NCBI GenBank assembly: GCA_946811185.2
Contig: OX328096.1
Location: 20,525,881 to 20,589,880 of the forward strand
Length of the DNA: 64,000 bases
Direction of reading: 5' to 3'
Source of the DNA: Hippopus hippopus
Lineage: Eukaryota > Mollusca > Bivalvia > Cardiida > Cardiidae
Shown in pieces: positions 1 to 10,586 of this stretch (position 1 is its first letter; each line of letters opens with the position of its first letter). Under the pieces are notes generated by a model. That model was given only the letters and a program-made list of their open reading frames with translations. It was not told where the DNA came from and did no database searches. The position numbers and the translations under genes are program-made.

Positions 1-344
1 GTATAGAGTTAAGAAAGTGGATGCACCCCGCTCGAATTTATAATCCGATGCCATGCGACAGGACAGCAGGAATTTTCGAAACTGTTACACATATCCAAAG
101 TATAATAACGATTGCCACCATGCTTTGAGCCTGGAAAGTGAGATGTTTTGTTTGTATGGGGTTTTTACGCCGCTCTCATCACTGTTTCAGTTATATTACA
201 ACGACAGCTCACCTTTTCTAGTGTTTCTCAGTTTTTCCAAATAACTAAGCATTGGCTCTGAAGTGTCTTGCCAAAAGGCACTCTTAGGAGGATCCTTGAA
301 GACCCTTAAAGAGCAGCTGAAGATTTTTACGGCTTTGTTTATAT
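1..344. other. No gene or clear repeat
   Basis: A SINE-2-like scrap (AAGTGTCTTGCCAAAAGGCAC) lies near 258-278. Nothing else is supported. Confidence 0.4.
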
Positions 345-550
345 GGTAAGGCAGCTGGTGGCCTGGAAAGAGTTATGTGGGCACTAATAGTAAAAAGCAG
401 CCAGTGGCTTGGAAATAATTCTGTGCACATTAATGACAAAATAAATCCATGGAGTGCATGGATAGGTGCACTGGCCATCGCGATATAACTGAAATGCCAA
501 CGGTTGGAAACAGCGTTAGACATCAAACAAACATAATAACATACGGCGAA
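345..550 (+). mobile_element. SINE body and tail
   Basis: GTAAAAAGCAGCCAGTGGC, GATAGGTGCACTGGCC, then GCGTTAGACATCAAACAAAC. No tRNA-like head. Confidence 0.65.
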
Positions 551-779
551 GTCTCCGTCATATATGACCATAAATGGATGATTCCGCTATGAAGAAAATA
601 GTGAAAAGAGCAAAGCCCATAATTTGTTTAATTCTGCGTGAAATTTATCCCTCATGACCCCTAATTAAGGTCCCTGGTCATTTTGCGGTATCTATGCTTG
701 AACTATTAAAGATGTACGGTGATTTTTCTCCATATGTGGAGTCGTTTAAACTTTTTCGAAACTCGTTGCGGCTAAAATA

Positions 780-870
780 GCTCTTGCGGACGACGCAGAT
801 CAAAGGTTAGACTGCATAGAAAGTGAGTGCACTGTGCAGTCTGATATTTGATCTAATCCGTTGGCTATGC
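780..870. repeat. Family E core fragment
   Basis: GCAGATCAAAGGTTAGACTG and TGCAGTCTGATATTTGATC form a stem with a 24-nt loop. Ends absent. Confidence 0.55.
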
Positions 871-898
871 TAGATTATGACGAAAATATTCAGTTGCA

Positions 899-1113
899 GT
901 AAATATCTAGCCATGATCTGGCAACAGCAGGTTTAATGCATCTCCACCATCCATTATACCAAGGAACCCATCATATAATGATGGATCCATAAAATCCATT
1001 TTGACAAACAGCTGGCTAAATAATGAGGAAGGGTGGTCCCAAGACATGCAGAAAATTGACGTAGAGCAAAAGGTTTCGACACAGGTCAGCCATTTTTCAG
1101 AGAACATGGCTTG
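899..1113 (-). mobile_element. Family B MITE, hairpin lost
   Basis: GCCATGATCTGGCAAC start, AATGATGGATCCATAAAATC middle, then TTTCGACACAGGTCAGCC runs straight into ATTTTTCAGAGAACATGG: the second hairpin half is deleted. Confidence 0.65.
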
Positions 1114-1199
1114 AAATCGCGGCGTCATTGGCTTGATGCCCACCTCTGCGAAATCCCTGCAAACGTTTCCGTCACTGCTGAATGTTGTTTCGACCATTG

Positions 1200-1350
1200 G
1201 TTTTCAGTAGGAAGGCATCAAGTTGGTAATGATTTAAGCGATGTGCTAGTACGAGAAAACCCCGGAAAGCCTGAATACATGCACTTGCCATCGCAATATT
1301 ATTGAAATGATGTTGAAACGGCGTTAGACAGAAAACAAACACACAAACAG
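1200..1350 (+). mobile_element. SINE 3' part
   Basis: ACATGCACTTGCCATCGC, GAAATGATGTTGAAACGGCG, TTAGACAGAAAACAAACAC. Confidence 0.6.
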
Positions 1351-1652
1351 GAAAAGTTACTTTTAGATGTATGTAATTGATTTTCATGTGATTCCAGCTT
1401 TCTGTTATTAAGCTGTTAGAAAATAAAGATAAACGTTGATTTCATTTCCATGGTGAAAGAGTAACAAAAACCTTTGAAAGAGAACTAAGTCTTTCAATCA
1501 GCCCTTTAGTTAAAAGTTAATGTTTTGTAAAATTTGTTGATTTGAAAATTATAGGGTTATCTAGGGTCACAATGGGGGCCCCCTTCAAATAGCCTGGATT
1601 GATAAGTTCTTGGCCTTTCCTGTCATCTTGTCGTTTAACTGAAAATATGCTT

Positions 1653-1795
1653 AAACCCTTATGCTGCTAGGCACAACACACATGCCTTTTGCGGACATTG
1701 TAGATCCAAGACCAGACTGCACAGGTCGTGCAGTCTGATCTTGGACCTACAATGTCCGTTACGGCGATTTTTTTCAGCGACTACAGTTTTGAAAC
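1653..1795 (+). mobile_element. Family E fragment with a strong hairpin
   Basis: TTAAACCCTTATGCTGCTAG start; core TTGTAGATCCAAGACCAGAC pairs with GTCTGATCTTGGACC across CTGCACAGG. The right end is not preserved. Confidence 0.65.
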
Positions 1796-1822
1796 TGTAA
1801 TATTCGAGTTCTTAATATTAAT

Positions 1823-2045
1823 ATGGCCTGCAACACGCAAAAAGGGGCATTCGGACATTTGCGTAAAGTGTCGTCTCGGATCAGTCTGCGCAGTCCGCGC
1901 AGGCTAATCCGAAACGACACTTTCCGTTTTTATGTAATTTTCTGTTTTGCGCAAGTCTACTGTAGCACAAAATTTAATGCAGGCTGATCCGAGACGACAC
2001 TTTACGCAGATGTCCGAATGCCCCTTTTCGCGTGTTGAAGGCCGT
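1823..2045. mobile_element. Family D palindromic MITE
   Basis: Inverted ends ATGGCCTGCAACACGC and GCGTGTTGAAGGCC flank two nested stems: AAAGTGTCGTCTCGGATCAG with mirrored copies near 1896-1920 and 1981-2003. Non-coding. The TATGG start suggests a TA target. Confidence 0.75.
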
Positions 2046-2198
2046 ATAAATTTGACTTGTTTTTACTCCTAGAGTTGACGGGATGAAATGAAAGAAAATG
2101 TTGGGTGATTTGGGGCGGGCTCTCGAGGGAGTGGGGCTTTATCCTGCTGAACAAAGAAGATCAGGGAAACCTACAACATCACTGAATTTGACTCATTA

Positions 2199-2420
2199 TA
2201 GTACACCAAAATTTCAAACTTTCGACTTGACCAAACTGAAAGTGTTTGCAGACGACAATTTGAATGTGGTTTAAATGATTGGATTTGTATCTAAAAGGGT
2301 TGAAAAAATCTCATTGTGGAAAAAGAATACAGTGCTGGCTACTAACATTTTTTTTTTTCTTATTCTATAGGTGTTTTCATATAAAAGCTGTTTTTCTTTG
2401 GGGTCGTAAAAACAATCAAA
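2199..2420 (-). mobile_element. Family A MITE, degenerate
   Basis: The arm with ACTTGACCAAACTGAAAG and TTTGCAGACGACAATTTG is readable, followed by ATTGTGGAAAAAG and a decayed palindrome (GTGCTGGCTACTAAC). Both ends are worn and TTAA is not preserved. An old copy. Confidence 0.6.
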
Positions 2421-2628
2421 CTTAATGGAACTGATACACCACCAATGGTTGGATCCTAAATAAATATAGTTGGTTCCGGTCATATTTTTTGTTAGGGAGG
2501 ACGAACTTTCATTAGAACTTATGTTTCTCTTTTGGGTTTTCTTTTAGAAATATTGTCTGAGATCAAGTTACTCTTGCTTTTCAGCATTTTTTTTTTTTTT
2601 GAGGGGGGGTGATGGGGTGGGAGGGTTG

Positions 2629-2722
2629 AATATGACAGCATGGATTGGTGCACTGGCCACCCGCTATCACTGAAATTATGTGAAAATCGGCGTTTAATTC
2701 CAAACAAACAAACAAAACAGAA
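2629..2722 (+). mobile_element. SINE 3' part
   Basis: GGATTGGTGCACTGGCCACC and GGCGTTTAATTCCAAACAAA tail. Confidence 0.65.
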
Positions 2723-3032
2723 AAAAAATGTAGATCTACTTTCTCTGTACTTCGAGTACTTTGATTCATATCGCGGTGATTTATGTATGACCATTTCTAC
2801 GGGAATTTTTCATTAAAAAGGTATTGTTTCGCTTCATAAAACCTCGACAATTATAGTTTTTTCCTGGGGTTTAATTATTGGAAATAATTTAGTACTGTAA
2901 TAGTTTATCTCAAATTGCACTGTAAATCAGTGCATTTTCATGATTTATTTCTTTTTTATCCCGCAATGTACGCTACAAAAGACATCGGGATTGTATTTAC
3001 GACTACCATCAGTTCAAAATATTGATCTTATA

Positions 3033-3330
3033 CTTATTTTCAAGATAATCTGTCTGACTGGTTGAGACAAAACGTCTCGGCCAATCAGGTAGCTTGTCTT
3101 GGAATCATTTCGGTTAAAAAAGGTTGGTGAATACGGCCAAAAAATGTGTGCTGTGTGTATTATCTTTCCGCAGTGGCGCGTTTATTATACTAAATACGGT
3201 ATCTACCCTCAAATAGACGTACCCTGGGTCCGTATTCACCTACAATTCTTAAAAACATTCTATTTCTAATTATAGATCTAGAAAGTACGACAACTTCTAA
3301 ACCAAGTGGTTTAGCCAATCAGAAATTGTG
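3033..3330. mobile_element. Two family C MITE pieces
   Basis: A right piece ending AAGGTTGGTGAATACGGCC (about 3033-3138) and a left piece starting GGGTCCGTATTCACC (3226) that reaches TTTAGCCAATCAGAAATTG. Both keep CCAAT-box motifs (GGCCAATCAGG, AGCCAATCAG). Confidence 0.6.
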
Positions 3331-3339
3331 TTACTTCGT

Positions 3340-3378
3340 GTTTGATTAATTGATTGATCGATCGATTGATTGATCGAC
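3340..3378 (+). repeat. ATTG/ATCG microsatellite
   Basis: TTGATTGATCGATCGATTG and similar tetranucleotides. Confidence 0.85.
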
Positions 3379-3390
3379 ATATTTATGTAT

Positions 3391-3545
3391 GTCCTGGGTG
3401 TCTTCAGTACTAGGCTAGGTTTCTGAAGTGTCTTGTCCAAGGACACTGCCATGAAAACTCAGTGCTCTGATTGAGGATCAAACCAGGAACCTATGGATTA
3501 CGAATTCTATACTGTACCCCTGAGCCAAGCAGGTCCTCTGTAGCG
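3391..3545 (-). mobile_element. Second SINE family, reverse
   Basis: Minus strand: TTGGCTCAGGGGTACAG (A box), GGTTTGATCC (B box), then GTGTCCTTGGACAAGACAC, a stem. A related copy is at 61785-61945. Confidence 0.6.
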
Positions 3546-3631
3546 AAAGAGAAATCAAAGACTGAGACCTGGCCGAGCTTACACATATTCGACTTTTTTC
3601 TTTCATCTTTTTTTTTTTTTAAGAGACGTAT

Positions 3632-3852
3632 TTAACCCTTTAACACACAGTCCAAAGTTTTAACTACCCTGGGGAAGAAGCATTTTTGAAAACAATGTGG
3701 GAAAAGGAGAAAACCAGCATTTTCTCATTTTCCCACAATGTTTTGTATCCTATCAAAGACAGAAATAATAATGTGCACTACATTTAATTTGTCGTCTAGA
3801 AATCATTTCAATTTAGTCAAGTCCTAAATTTGCACGTTTGCTAAAGAGTTAA
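3632..3852 (+). mobile_element. Family A MITE, palindrome shortened
   Basis: Bounded by TTAACCCTTTA and AAAGAGTTAA. The core reads GGGAAAAGGAGAAAACCAGC, so one inner part of the hairpin (ATGCTGGTA) is missing: a small deletion at the palindrome centre. Confidence 0.8.
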
Positions 3853-3949
3853 AGAACTGCTGTTGAGGCCTCAGCTTCACGGCTTCTGTCTTGCTACACG
3901 GCGCCAGCAATTTTAAAAGCCCTTAAAAGCCTACACTTAGCAAGAATAT

Positions 3950-4183
3950 TTGAGCTATACTCTGTGATGCATTATACCTGGCAAGTCAACACATTATTAT
4001 GGATCCATAAGATCATTTTTGTCTAACAACCGCCAGAATCATGAGGTAGACTGATCCTTTAACATACAGAAAAAGGACCGATAGCAAAAAATTTCGACTC
4101 AGGTCAGCTTCCGCGGACTGCGCAAGCTTACCTGGGTCGATACATTTTGCAGATGCATTAAACCCCTTTTCAAAGAACATGGA
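3950..4183 (-). mobile_element. Family B MITE
   Basis: TTGAGCTATACTCTG start (internal deletion at the left end), GATGCATTATACCTGGC, hairpin TTTCGACTCAGGTCAGC/GCTTACCTGGGTCG, ends CAAAGAACATGGATC. Confidence 0.7.
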
Positions 4184-4536
4184 TCATTTCGCTGTGAATA
4201 ATCTACAAAATAAAATCAACAGGTAAGGGGTTAACAAGCCTTTGTATGTAATACGAGACCGTAAAAACTTTTTAAGTGCATGGATGAGTCGGTTTAATAT
4301 TGCTCTACTTTTTTTACGTGAATTATACCAACCCTTTCTTCCACGAAATTCATGCTGATGTGGGCCCATACTCTTGTTATAGAGAGACACAACTTTTACA
4401 GGAGTACATTAGGTTCCAATGTATAGCCAAAAATCAGCATATACACAAATATAGCAAGTTCACTTGACGGGAAAAAATATACATGTAAAAATTTAGACAT
4501 GTACATGTACGTACCAGTATGTTACATTATACTGCT

Positions 4537-4762
4537 TCAACGCTTTCACCGAAAATTTACGTGCTTTTATGCTGCTGGGGAATAAGAGTATTTAGACTTT
4601 TAGAAACAATGTGGAAAAAGATAAAATGCAGAATTTTCTCCCTTTTCCACAATGTTTTCTGCTCATTCACTGCCCAGTATCATCATTTTGGTCCCATTTA
4701 ATGTGTCGTCTGCAAACGCTATCAATTTGGAACAATCTAAAATTTTTGTCGTAAAAAGTTAA
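4537..4762 (+). mobile_element. Family A MITE, degenerate left end
   Basis: The core GTGGAAAAAGATAAAATGC, the mirrored half and the right arm GTCGTCTGCAAACGC to AAAAAGTTAA are present. The left terminus is mutated beyond clear recognition. Confidence 0.65.
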
Positions 4763-5105
4763 AAAGAAAAATATGAGCATGTCTGCATTATTAAAATGCT
4801 TTTTCATGGTCGTTGAGAAACCTTTTATTTCCCCAGAAATCAGTCTCAAACTCTCACAAAGTGCACTCAACTCGTAAATTATTATAGCAGAAGAAAAAAG
4901 CGATCAAAAAGTATTTAAAAATTCACACAATACTCCAGGACCGTAGAGATCAGTGTATGATAACCAGATGGTAAAAGATATAAAAATGAAAAGAAAAATT
5001 TAAAAAAATGCAGTTCTAAATTGGTATTGTAAGCGTGAAAAACGGTCTACCCCCCCCCCCCCCAAAAAAAAGTCCAACTCGCAAACCTTCCTTTCCGTGA
5101 TTTTA

Positions 5106-5453
5106 GGCCACGGGGTCGCTGGTTCGAATCCCCAGCATGGCCAATTTCTTTCCGAGGACTGACGACAGTCATTGCGACAAGATTAGTTCTTCTCAAGGGT
5201 GATAATTGTTTCGGGGTGGTTATGTGGGAAAGCAGCCAGTGGCTTGGGAAGAATATTGTGTAAGGTACTGGTAAAAGAAATTCCAGGAAAATACGGATAG
5301 GTTCACTGGCCGCTGCTGTGTTAGTTATTTTATGTTATGATATAATTGAAATAATATCGAAAAATTAATTAGACACAAACAAACAAACAAACAAATGCAC
5401 AACCAAAAAAAAAACAAACACAAACGAACAAACAGACAAACAAACAAATTCAC
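5106..5453 (+). mobile_element. tRNA-derived SINE, 5' truncated
   Basis: A perfect B box GGTTCGAATCC lies at 5121-5131. The body follows (GCATGGCCAATTTCTTTCC, GTGGGAAAGCAGCCAGTGGC) and a tail TTAGACACAAACAAACAAAC that extends into an impure CAAA repeat. The A box is missing. A Pol III-type element needing a LINE in trans. Confidence 0.72.
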
Positions 5454-5459
5454 TTCCTT

Positions 5460-6780
5460 ATCAGTTTATTCATAACCTAACTGTGCGCAGTACTTAGTGG
5501 ATGAAAATATACCAAGAATGCATTGATATACGCATATGTTGCCGTGGTACAGCCAGGCTACCACTGAAAAATTAAAACACCAAGCATACAAAGCAGGACA
5601 ATGGAAGGTCTTCCGCTGCTAGTCCTCCGAAGCTGTACACGTAACAAGAGAACGGAATGCTTCTGGGTTATAAAATCATATGGTATCAATATCATATGGT
5701 GTCGAAGAAAGTTGTGTATGCAGAAACATCGCCATACAGTACGTTTTCTGCTCGTGATGCCACGCCCTGTACCTTTTTGTTGAGGATAGTGCACGTACAT
5801 TTTTAAGAGAAAGTGCAAAGTTCCCACTTCGTCAGAGAAAGAGCAGCATAGGGTCAAAGATTTTGAATTTCTTGCTAAAATTTCATACTTGTAGACCTAC
5901 TCATGTACCAACAAATTGACGGTGTGACACCGTAGGATTAATGTGTTTGTAAACACAGATATTTTGTTAAACAATAAAGCCTAACATAACTATTATCATT
6001 CGAGCTTTTAACTTTTTGTCAGTTGAAACCAAATTGAAATTCGAACATCTGACTTCGAAAAGGCACAATACGAACCCTAATCAGTTTATTACACCCGGAA
6101 CTATTTCATTGCGAGATATGTATGAACAGCCAAAGTACACAAATTCATAGGCGCGAGAAATTTGAGACTGTAAACTAAATGAAGACTATTTTTCAAGTTT
6201 AACTCATATTCGCTGGCATCCAGAATAATATAATCATATAAAACCCCAGGTAAACTATTTTTCCATTGATTTACCACTAAACCACGGGTGAGAAGAGTCC
6301 TTATGCATAGACAAAAACTCCATTTAGCAGGCGGGTGGGGGTGGGGGGTTCAAGAAAATTGTCGTCTGCAAAGGTTCGTCAGCTGTTGAAGCTATTTCTC
6401 GTAGACCTTCCCGTCCTGGTGACGCTTAGTTTCGTTTCCTGCGAGAGAACAGTGGATATAATTCTACGCCATGCTAAGTACTATATATCACCAGTAGGTG
6501 TGGTTCGAATCATAATAAGGGGGCTGGGTAGCTGGTGGGGAAAGCAGGGACCAAGCCATGTTCTTTTTTCTGTTGGCAAATCTTTTCAAAATGGTATTAG
6601 TGCAAAATTATGCTACCAGGTAAAACATCAGACCCTGTTTGTTTTTAGAAAAAAAAAATGACTTAAAAGAATTATAAGTTTTTTAGTTTAATTAAGGCAA
6701 AGAGCCTACATCTAAAGCCAAGAGATAGTTGAGCCTTGAAGTGATGGTATACACACATAATATCTTATCATATAAAGTAA
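5460..6780. other. Unassigned, GC somewhat higher
   Basis: Apart from the HINE-like 3' end (5885-5966) I see no recognisable element. The 99-codon (minus, 5558-5857) and 108-codon (plus, 6335-6661) ORFs have no splice or family support. Confidence 0.4.
5885..5966 (+). mobile_element. Solo HINE-like 3' end
   Basis: Two adjacent hairpins, GGTGTGACACC and TGTGTTTGTAAACACA, then GATATTTTGTT, parallel the 3' end at 9254-9280. No tandem array precedes it. Confidence 0.45.
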
Positions 6781-6999
6781 ATCCTTTACTAAAATGTAAT
6801 GATCCAGAAGTAAAGGATATTTCAAAACACTGTGGGAGAAGGCGAACATGCTGGTAATCGGCATTGATTCCTTTTCTACCAATATGTTTTCTAGCCTTTA
6901 AAACACAGATGCCATGGCTTCAGCCAAATTTAATTTGTCATTTTGTTGTGGTTTCAATTAGTCTTTAATTTAAAATTTTATCATCTGGTAAAAGGTTAA
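6781..6999 (+). mobile_element. Family A MITE
   Basis: The left end TCCTTTACTAAAATG is worn. The core TGTGGGAGAAGGCGAACATG and the right arm with AAAATTTTATCATCTGG ending AAAGGTTAA are readable. The hairpin halves have diverged. Confidence 0.65.
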
Positions 7000-7063
7000 G
7001 AATGTCACACCTAGTTGATTATTTATGAAAATGGTACATTAAGGTATCTACTATCAGTTTTAC

Positions 7064-7488
7064 TCTCCACAAGATGACAAAATTTAGATTTTTCCAAATT
7101 GAAAGCATTTGCAGATGACAAATTAGATACACCCGAGAAGACGGGATTTGCCTTGAACAAAGTAGAAAAACTTTTTGGAAAAAAGAAAATGCGATAGAGT
7201 AGGAATTCTTCTTTTTTCAAAGTGTTTTCAAATGTGTTTTTCTCCCTGGACTGTTAAAAGACGGGATCGTTTATAAGGGATTTAACCAAACAATTAAATT
7301 TTAAACTTGTCCAAATTTAAAGCCTTTGCAGAGAATAAATTAAATGTGGCAATTTTTGAAAGGGTGAAAAACATTGTGGGAAAAGGAGAAAATGCTGGTT
7401 GCCAGCATTTTCTTCTTTTTCCACACTTTGTCATAAGGCTTCTTACTCAGGTTCCTTAGAACTTGTGTTTTATGTGGTGCAGGGTTAA
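7064..7488 (-). mobile_element. Two family A MITEs end to end sharing one TTAA
   Basis: The first copy (7064-7285) has GATGACAAAATTTAG and GAAAGCATTTGCAGATGAC but a decayed core. The second (7282-7488) has GTGGGAAAAGGAGAAAATG with a TTGCC centre. Both lie in the minus orientation and meet at a single TTAA (7282-7285), as expected if one element inserted into the duplicated target of the other. Confidence 0.75.
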
Positions 7489-7687
7489 GGTGAAAATTAT
7501 ATAAAGAAGGAAGGGAAACAGAGTTTCCTGACCTCTTTTTCAGTACACTGTTTGCTTATATTCAAACATCTGCATGCTACCTATGGTGTTTTTCATATGA
7601 AAAAGAATTTCTTTGCATTTTGTTTTTCAGATTTGCATGCAATAAAAGGTAAAAAAGATTATGCCCCCAAAAAATGTAAATTTATCA

Positions 7688-9280
7688 TTATGCCCCCCTT
7701 CAACGAAGTGGGGGTATATTGCTTTGCTAATGTCAGTCGCTCCATCGGTCGGTCGGTAGACCATACCTTGTCCGGATGATAACTAGACACAGAACTGACC
7801 TAGCTTTGTCAAATTTAGCACAGACATGCGTCTCAGAGTATAGATGATCCCTATTGATTTTGAGGTCAATCGGTCAAAGGTCAAGGTCACAGTGACAGTC
7901 AACATGTTGATATATGGACCAAACCTTGTCTGGATGATAACTAGACACAGAATTGACCTGGGTTCGTCAAATTTGGCACAGACATGCGTGTCAGAGTGTA
8001 GATGATCCCTATTGATTTTGAGGTCAATCGGTCTAAGGTCACAGTGACCGTCAACATGTTGATATATAGACCAAACCTTGTCCGGATGATAACTAGATAC
8101 AGAATTGACCTAGGTTCGTCAAATTTGGCACAGACATGCCTCTCGGAGTGTAGATGATTCCTATCGATTTTGAGGTCAATCGGTCAAAGGTCAAGGACAC
8201 AGTGACCGTCAACATGTTGATATATAGACCAAACCTTGTCCAGATGATAACTAGACACAGAATTGACCTAGCTTCGTCAAATTTGGCACAGACATGCGTC
8301 TCGGAGTGCAGATGATCCCTATTGATTTTGAGATCAATCAGTCAAAGGTCAAGGTCACAGTGACTGTCAACATGTTGATATATAGACCAAACCTTGTCCG
8401 GATAACTAGACACAGAATTGACCTAGGTTCGTCAAATTTGGCACAGACATTCGTCTCGGAGTGCAGATGATTCCTATCGATTTTGAGATTAATCCATCAA
8501 AGGTCAAGGTCACAGTGGCCTTCAACTTAATGATATTTAGACCTAACCTTGTCCGGATGATAACTAGACACAGAATTGACATAGGTTCTTCAGATTCTGT
8601 ACAGATATTTATCTCGGAGTGTAAATGATCCCTATCGATTTTGAGATTAATCCATCAAAGGTCAAGGTCACAGTGGCCTTCAACTTAATGATATTTAGAC
8701 CTAACCTTGTCCAGATGATAACTAGACACAGAATTGACCTAGGTCCTTCAAATTCTGTACAGATATTCATCTTGGAGTGTAAATGATCCCTATCGATTTT
8801 AAGGTTAATCCGTGAATAGTCAAGGTCACAGTGACCACCAGATGATTCAGGGCTCGCGCTGCCATTCGCCACTTGAGCCATTTGCTAAAAAAAAAAAATT
8901 AAAGTGTCTCAAAAATCATCATATGTGGCTCAACTTGTGGCTACAACATTTTAGTCGTATATTATCGGGGACGTAGTAAGCATCGAAGTCGACTGGGAAA
9001 AAGCAGAAGTCAAACGCGCATGCTGAAAAGAAAATCGATAACCCAGTCTGTGTATCGGCGACTGTTTACAATCTTGTATGTATACACACGGCGGTGTGTA
9101 TAATTATGCGAACTGTTGACAGATTATCACGTTTAACAGTTGAAGTGGGCTATAAATCAAAAAGATGACTTCGATATTTCCCAATCAATTCTTTTGATAT
9201 CAGTGTATGAACTGTGCCACTTCCTGTATCAATGTGGCAGTAGGGGGGCATGACTGTTTTACAAACAGACATCTTGTTAT
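7688..9280 (+). mobile_element. HINE (pearl)-like non-autonomous Helentron
   Basis: The 5' region holds the hairpin CCCCCTTCAACGAAGTGGGG (about 7693-7713) and GTCGGTCGGTAG. A tandem array (7765-8850) follows, then a unique segment, then the 3' end: GGGGGGCATGA, hairpin CTGTTTTACAAACAG (9254-9268) and ATCTTGTT. A 5' subterminal repeat, a central minisatellite and a 3' stem-loop are the layout of Helentron-associated elements in molluscs. No Rep/helicase ORF, so it depends on another element. Confidence 0.7.
7765..8850 (+). repeat. Tandem array, seven units of 152-158 bp
   Basis: Units begin ACCTTGTCCGGATGATAACT at 7765, 7923, 8075, 8233, 8391, 8546 and 8703. Each contains GACACAGAATTGACCTAG, a GATGATCCCTATTGATTTTG block and a run rich in GGTCAAGGTCACAGTGAC. 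The last units diverge from the first five. Confidence 0.9.
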
Positions 9281-9519
9281 TTATTGTATTACATATATCA
9301 CTGAGCAAAAATGATGCAACAAATTGGAAGAAAGATAAATGAATAAAATTGACCAATTTTGATGTACAGTTATTTCCTACTATAATTTGCTGCAACCACT
9401 TCTGGCACACATTAACAGTCTGATTTTAGTCTACACTCTCCCCTACTGTATCAGTGTTGCCAGTCATATGACATCATGTGCTGATACAATATAGTGAACG
9501 CTTAACTGCCAATGGGTAC

Positions 9520-9732
9520 TTAACTCTTTACCACACAACCACTAGTTTTAACGTTTCTAAGAACAAAGCTTTTGAAAACATTAAGGGAAAAGGAGAAAAT
9601 GCTGCATTTTCTCCTTTTTTCACAAGGTTGGTACCCGTATCAAAGACAGAAATCACTTGTTAAGCTACATTTGTTATCTGCAAAATGCTTTCAATTAAGT
9701 TGAGTCCAAAATTTTGAGGTTTGGTAGAGATA
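9520..9732 (+). mobile_element. Family A MITE, centre shortened
   Basis: Begins TTAACTCTTTACCACACAAC. The core is GGGAAAAGGAGAAAATGC followed at once by TGCATTTTCTCC, so the GGTAACCAG centre is lost. The right arm ends near AAAATTTTGAGGTTTGG with no intact TTAA. Confidence 0.75.
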
Positions 9733-10395
9733 GAAAGTTTTTGTGGATGATGTAGATCAAGATAAGACTGCACAGCACATGCAGTGTTTTTGCCAGAGCA
9801 CCTTCATTCTATAATGGACCAGGAAGATCAAAGATCAGACTTTATGCTCTGTATGGTCTGATTATGGCTTACATAAAATCAATAAAGCAGCTATACCTAT
9901 AGTTGTCTTTCAAAATGAAAGGGTTTACTCTTCATGACAGGACAGAAATGTAGACTTGTCCAAATCGAAAGCGTTTCCAGCCGACAAATTAAAAGTGGCT
10001 TTAATGATTGGATTTATCCCTGAAAATTAGAAAACATTGTGGGAGAAGGAGAAAATGCTGGTTAACAGCATTTTCTCTCTTTTCCTCAATGTTTTCAAAA
10101 GTCTAATTTCCTAGATTTGTTAGAACTAACAGCTGTGTGGTAATGGGGAAATGCATAATGAGCCTTATTTATAGCATTACACCATACAAAATGCTTCATA
10201 AAGAAGACATGAACTCTTTTGCCTCAAAAATGATATACTGAACTTGTCAATAGCTAAGAAATTAGTTCAACAGTCAGTGAGGAGACATTGTGGTCATAGC
10301 CTAGACTCAAGTTGTGGATGGCATAGATCCAGTTGAAGACCAGACTTTACTCTCTGAGCAAGTTGATTTTGATACACGCCTACAGCATAAGATGT
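9733..10395. repeat. Two family E fragments flanking a family A copy
   Basis: 9733-9900 (GTAGATCAAGATAAGACTGC, loop expanded) and 10290-10395 (CATAGATCCAGTTGAAGACC). Both are old and imperfect. Confidence 0.45.
9924..10147 (-). mobile_element. Family A MITE
   Basis: Arm TAGACTTGTCCAAATCG, core GTGGGAGAAGGAGAAAATGC with centre GGTTAACAGC, ending GTGTGGTAATGGGG. Termini mutated. Confidence 0.7.
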
Positions 10396-10586
10396 TTCAG
10401 TGGCTCACTGCTCTGAAAGGTTTATGAGTTTCAAAGCAGTGCTTTATCAGGATGATGTAGCGTTTTTGTGAAACTAGAAAAATCAGAAAATTTTATATGG
10501 TTTCATATTCTATTCATATTTTATGTTTTATCGAGACGGGTGTTGAAATAAATCCACAAGGAATATCAAAATTATTCTGTCACCTG

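Noticed and set aside
6335..6661. 108-codon plus-strand ORF
   Set aside because: No family resemblance, low-complexity lysine end, no splice or promoter support; a few ORFs of this length are expected by chance in 64 kb.
7765..8850. CRISPR array
   Set aside because: Units are about 157 bp, contiguous with no spacers, and the genome is eukaryotic.
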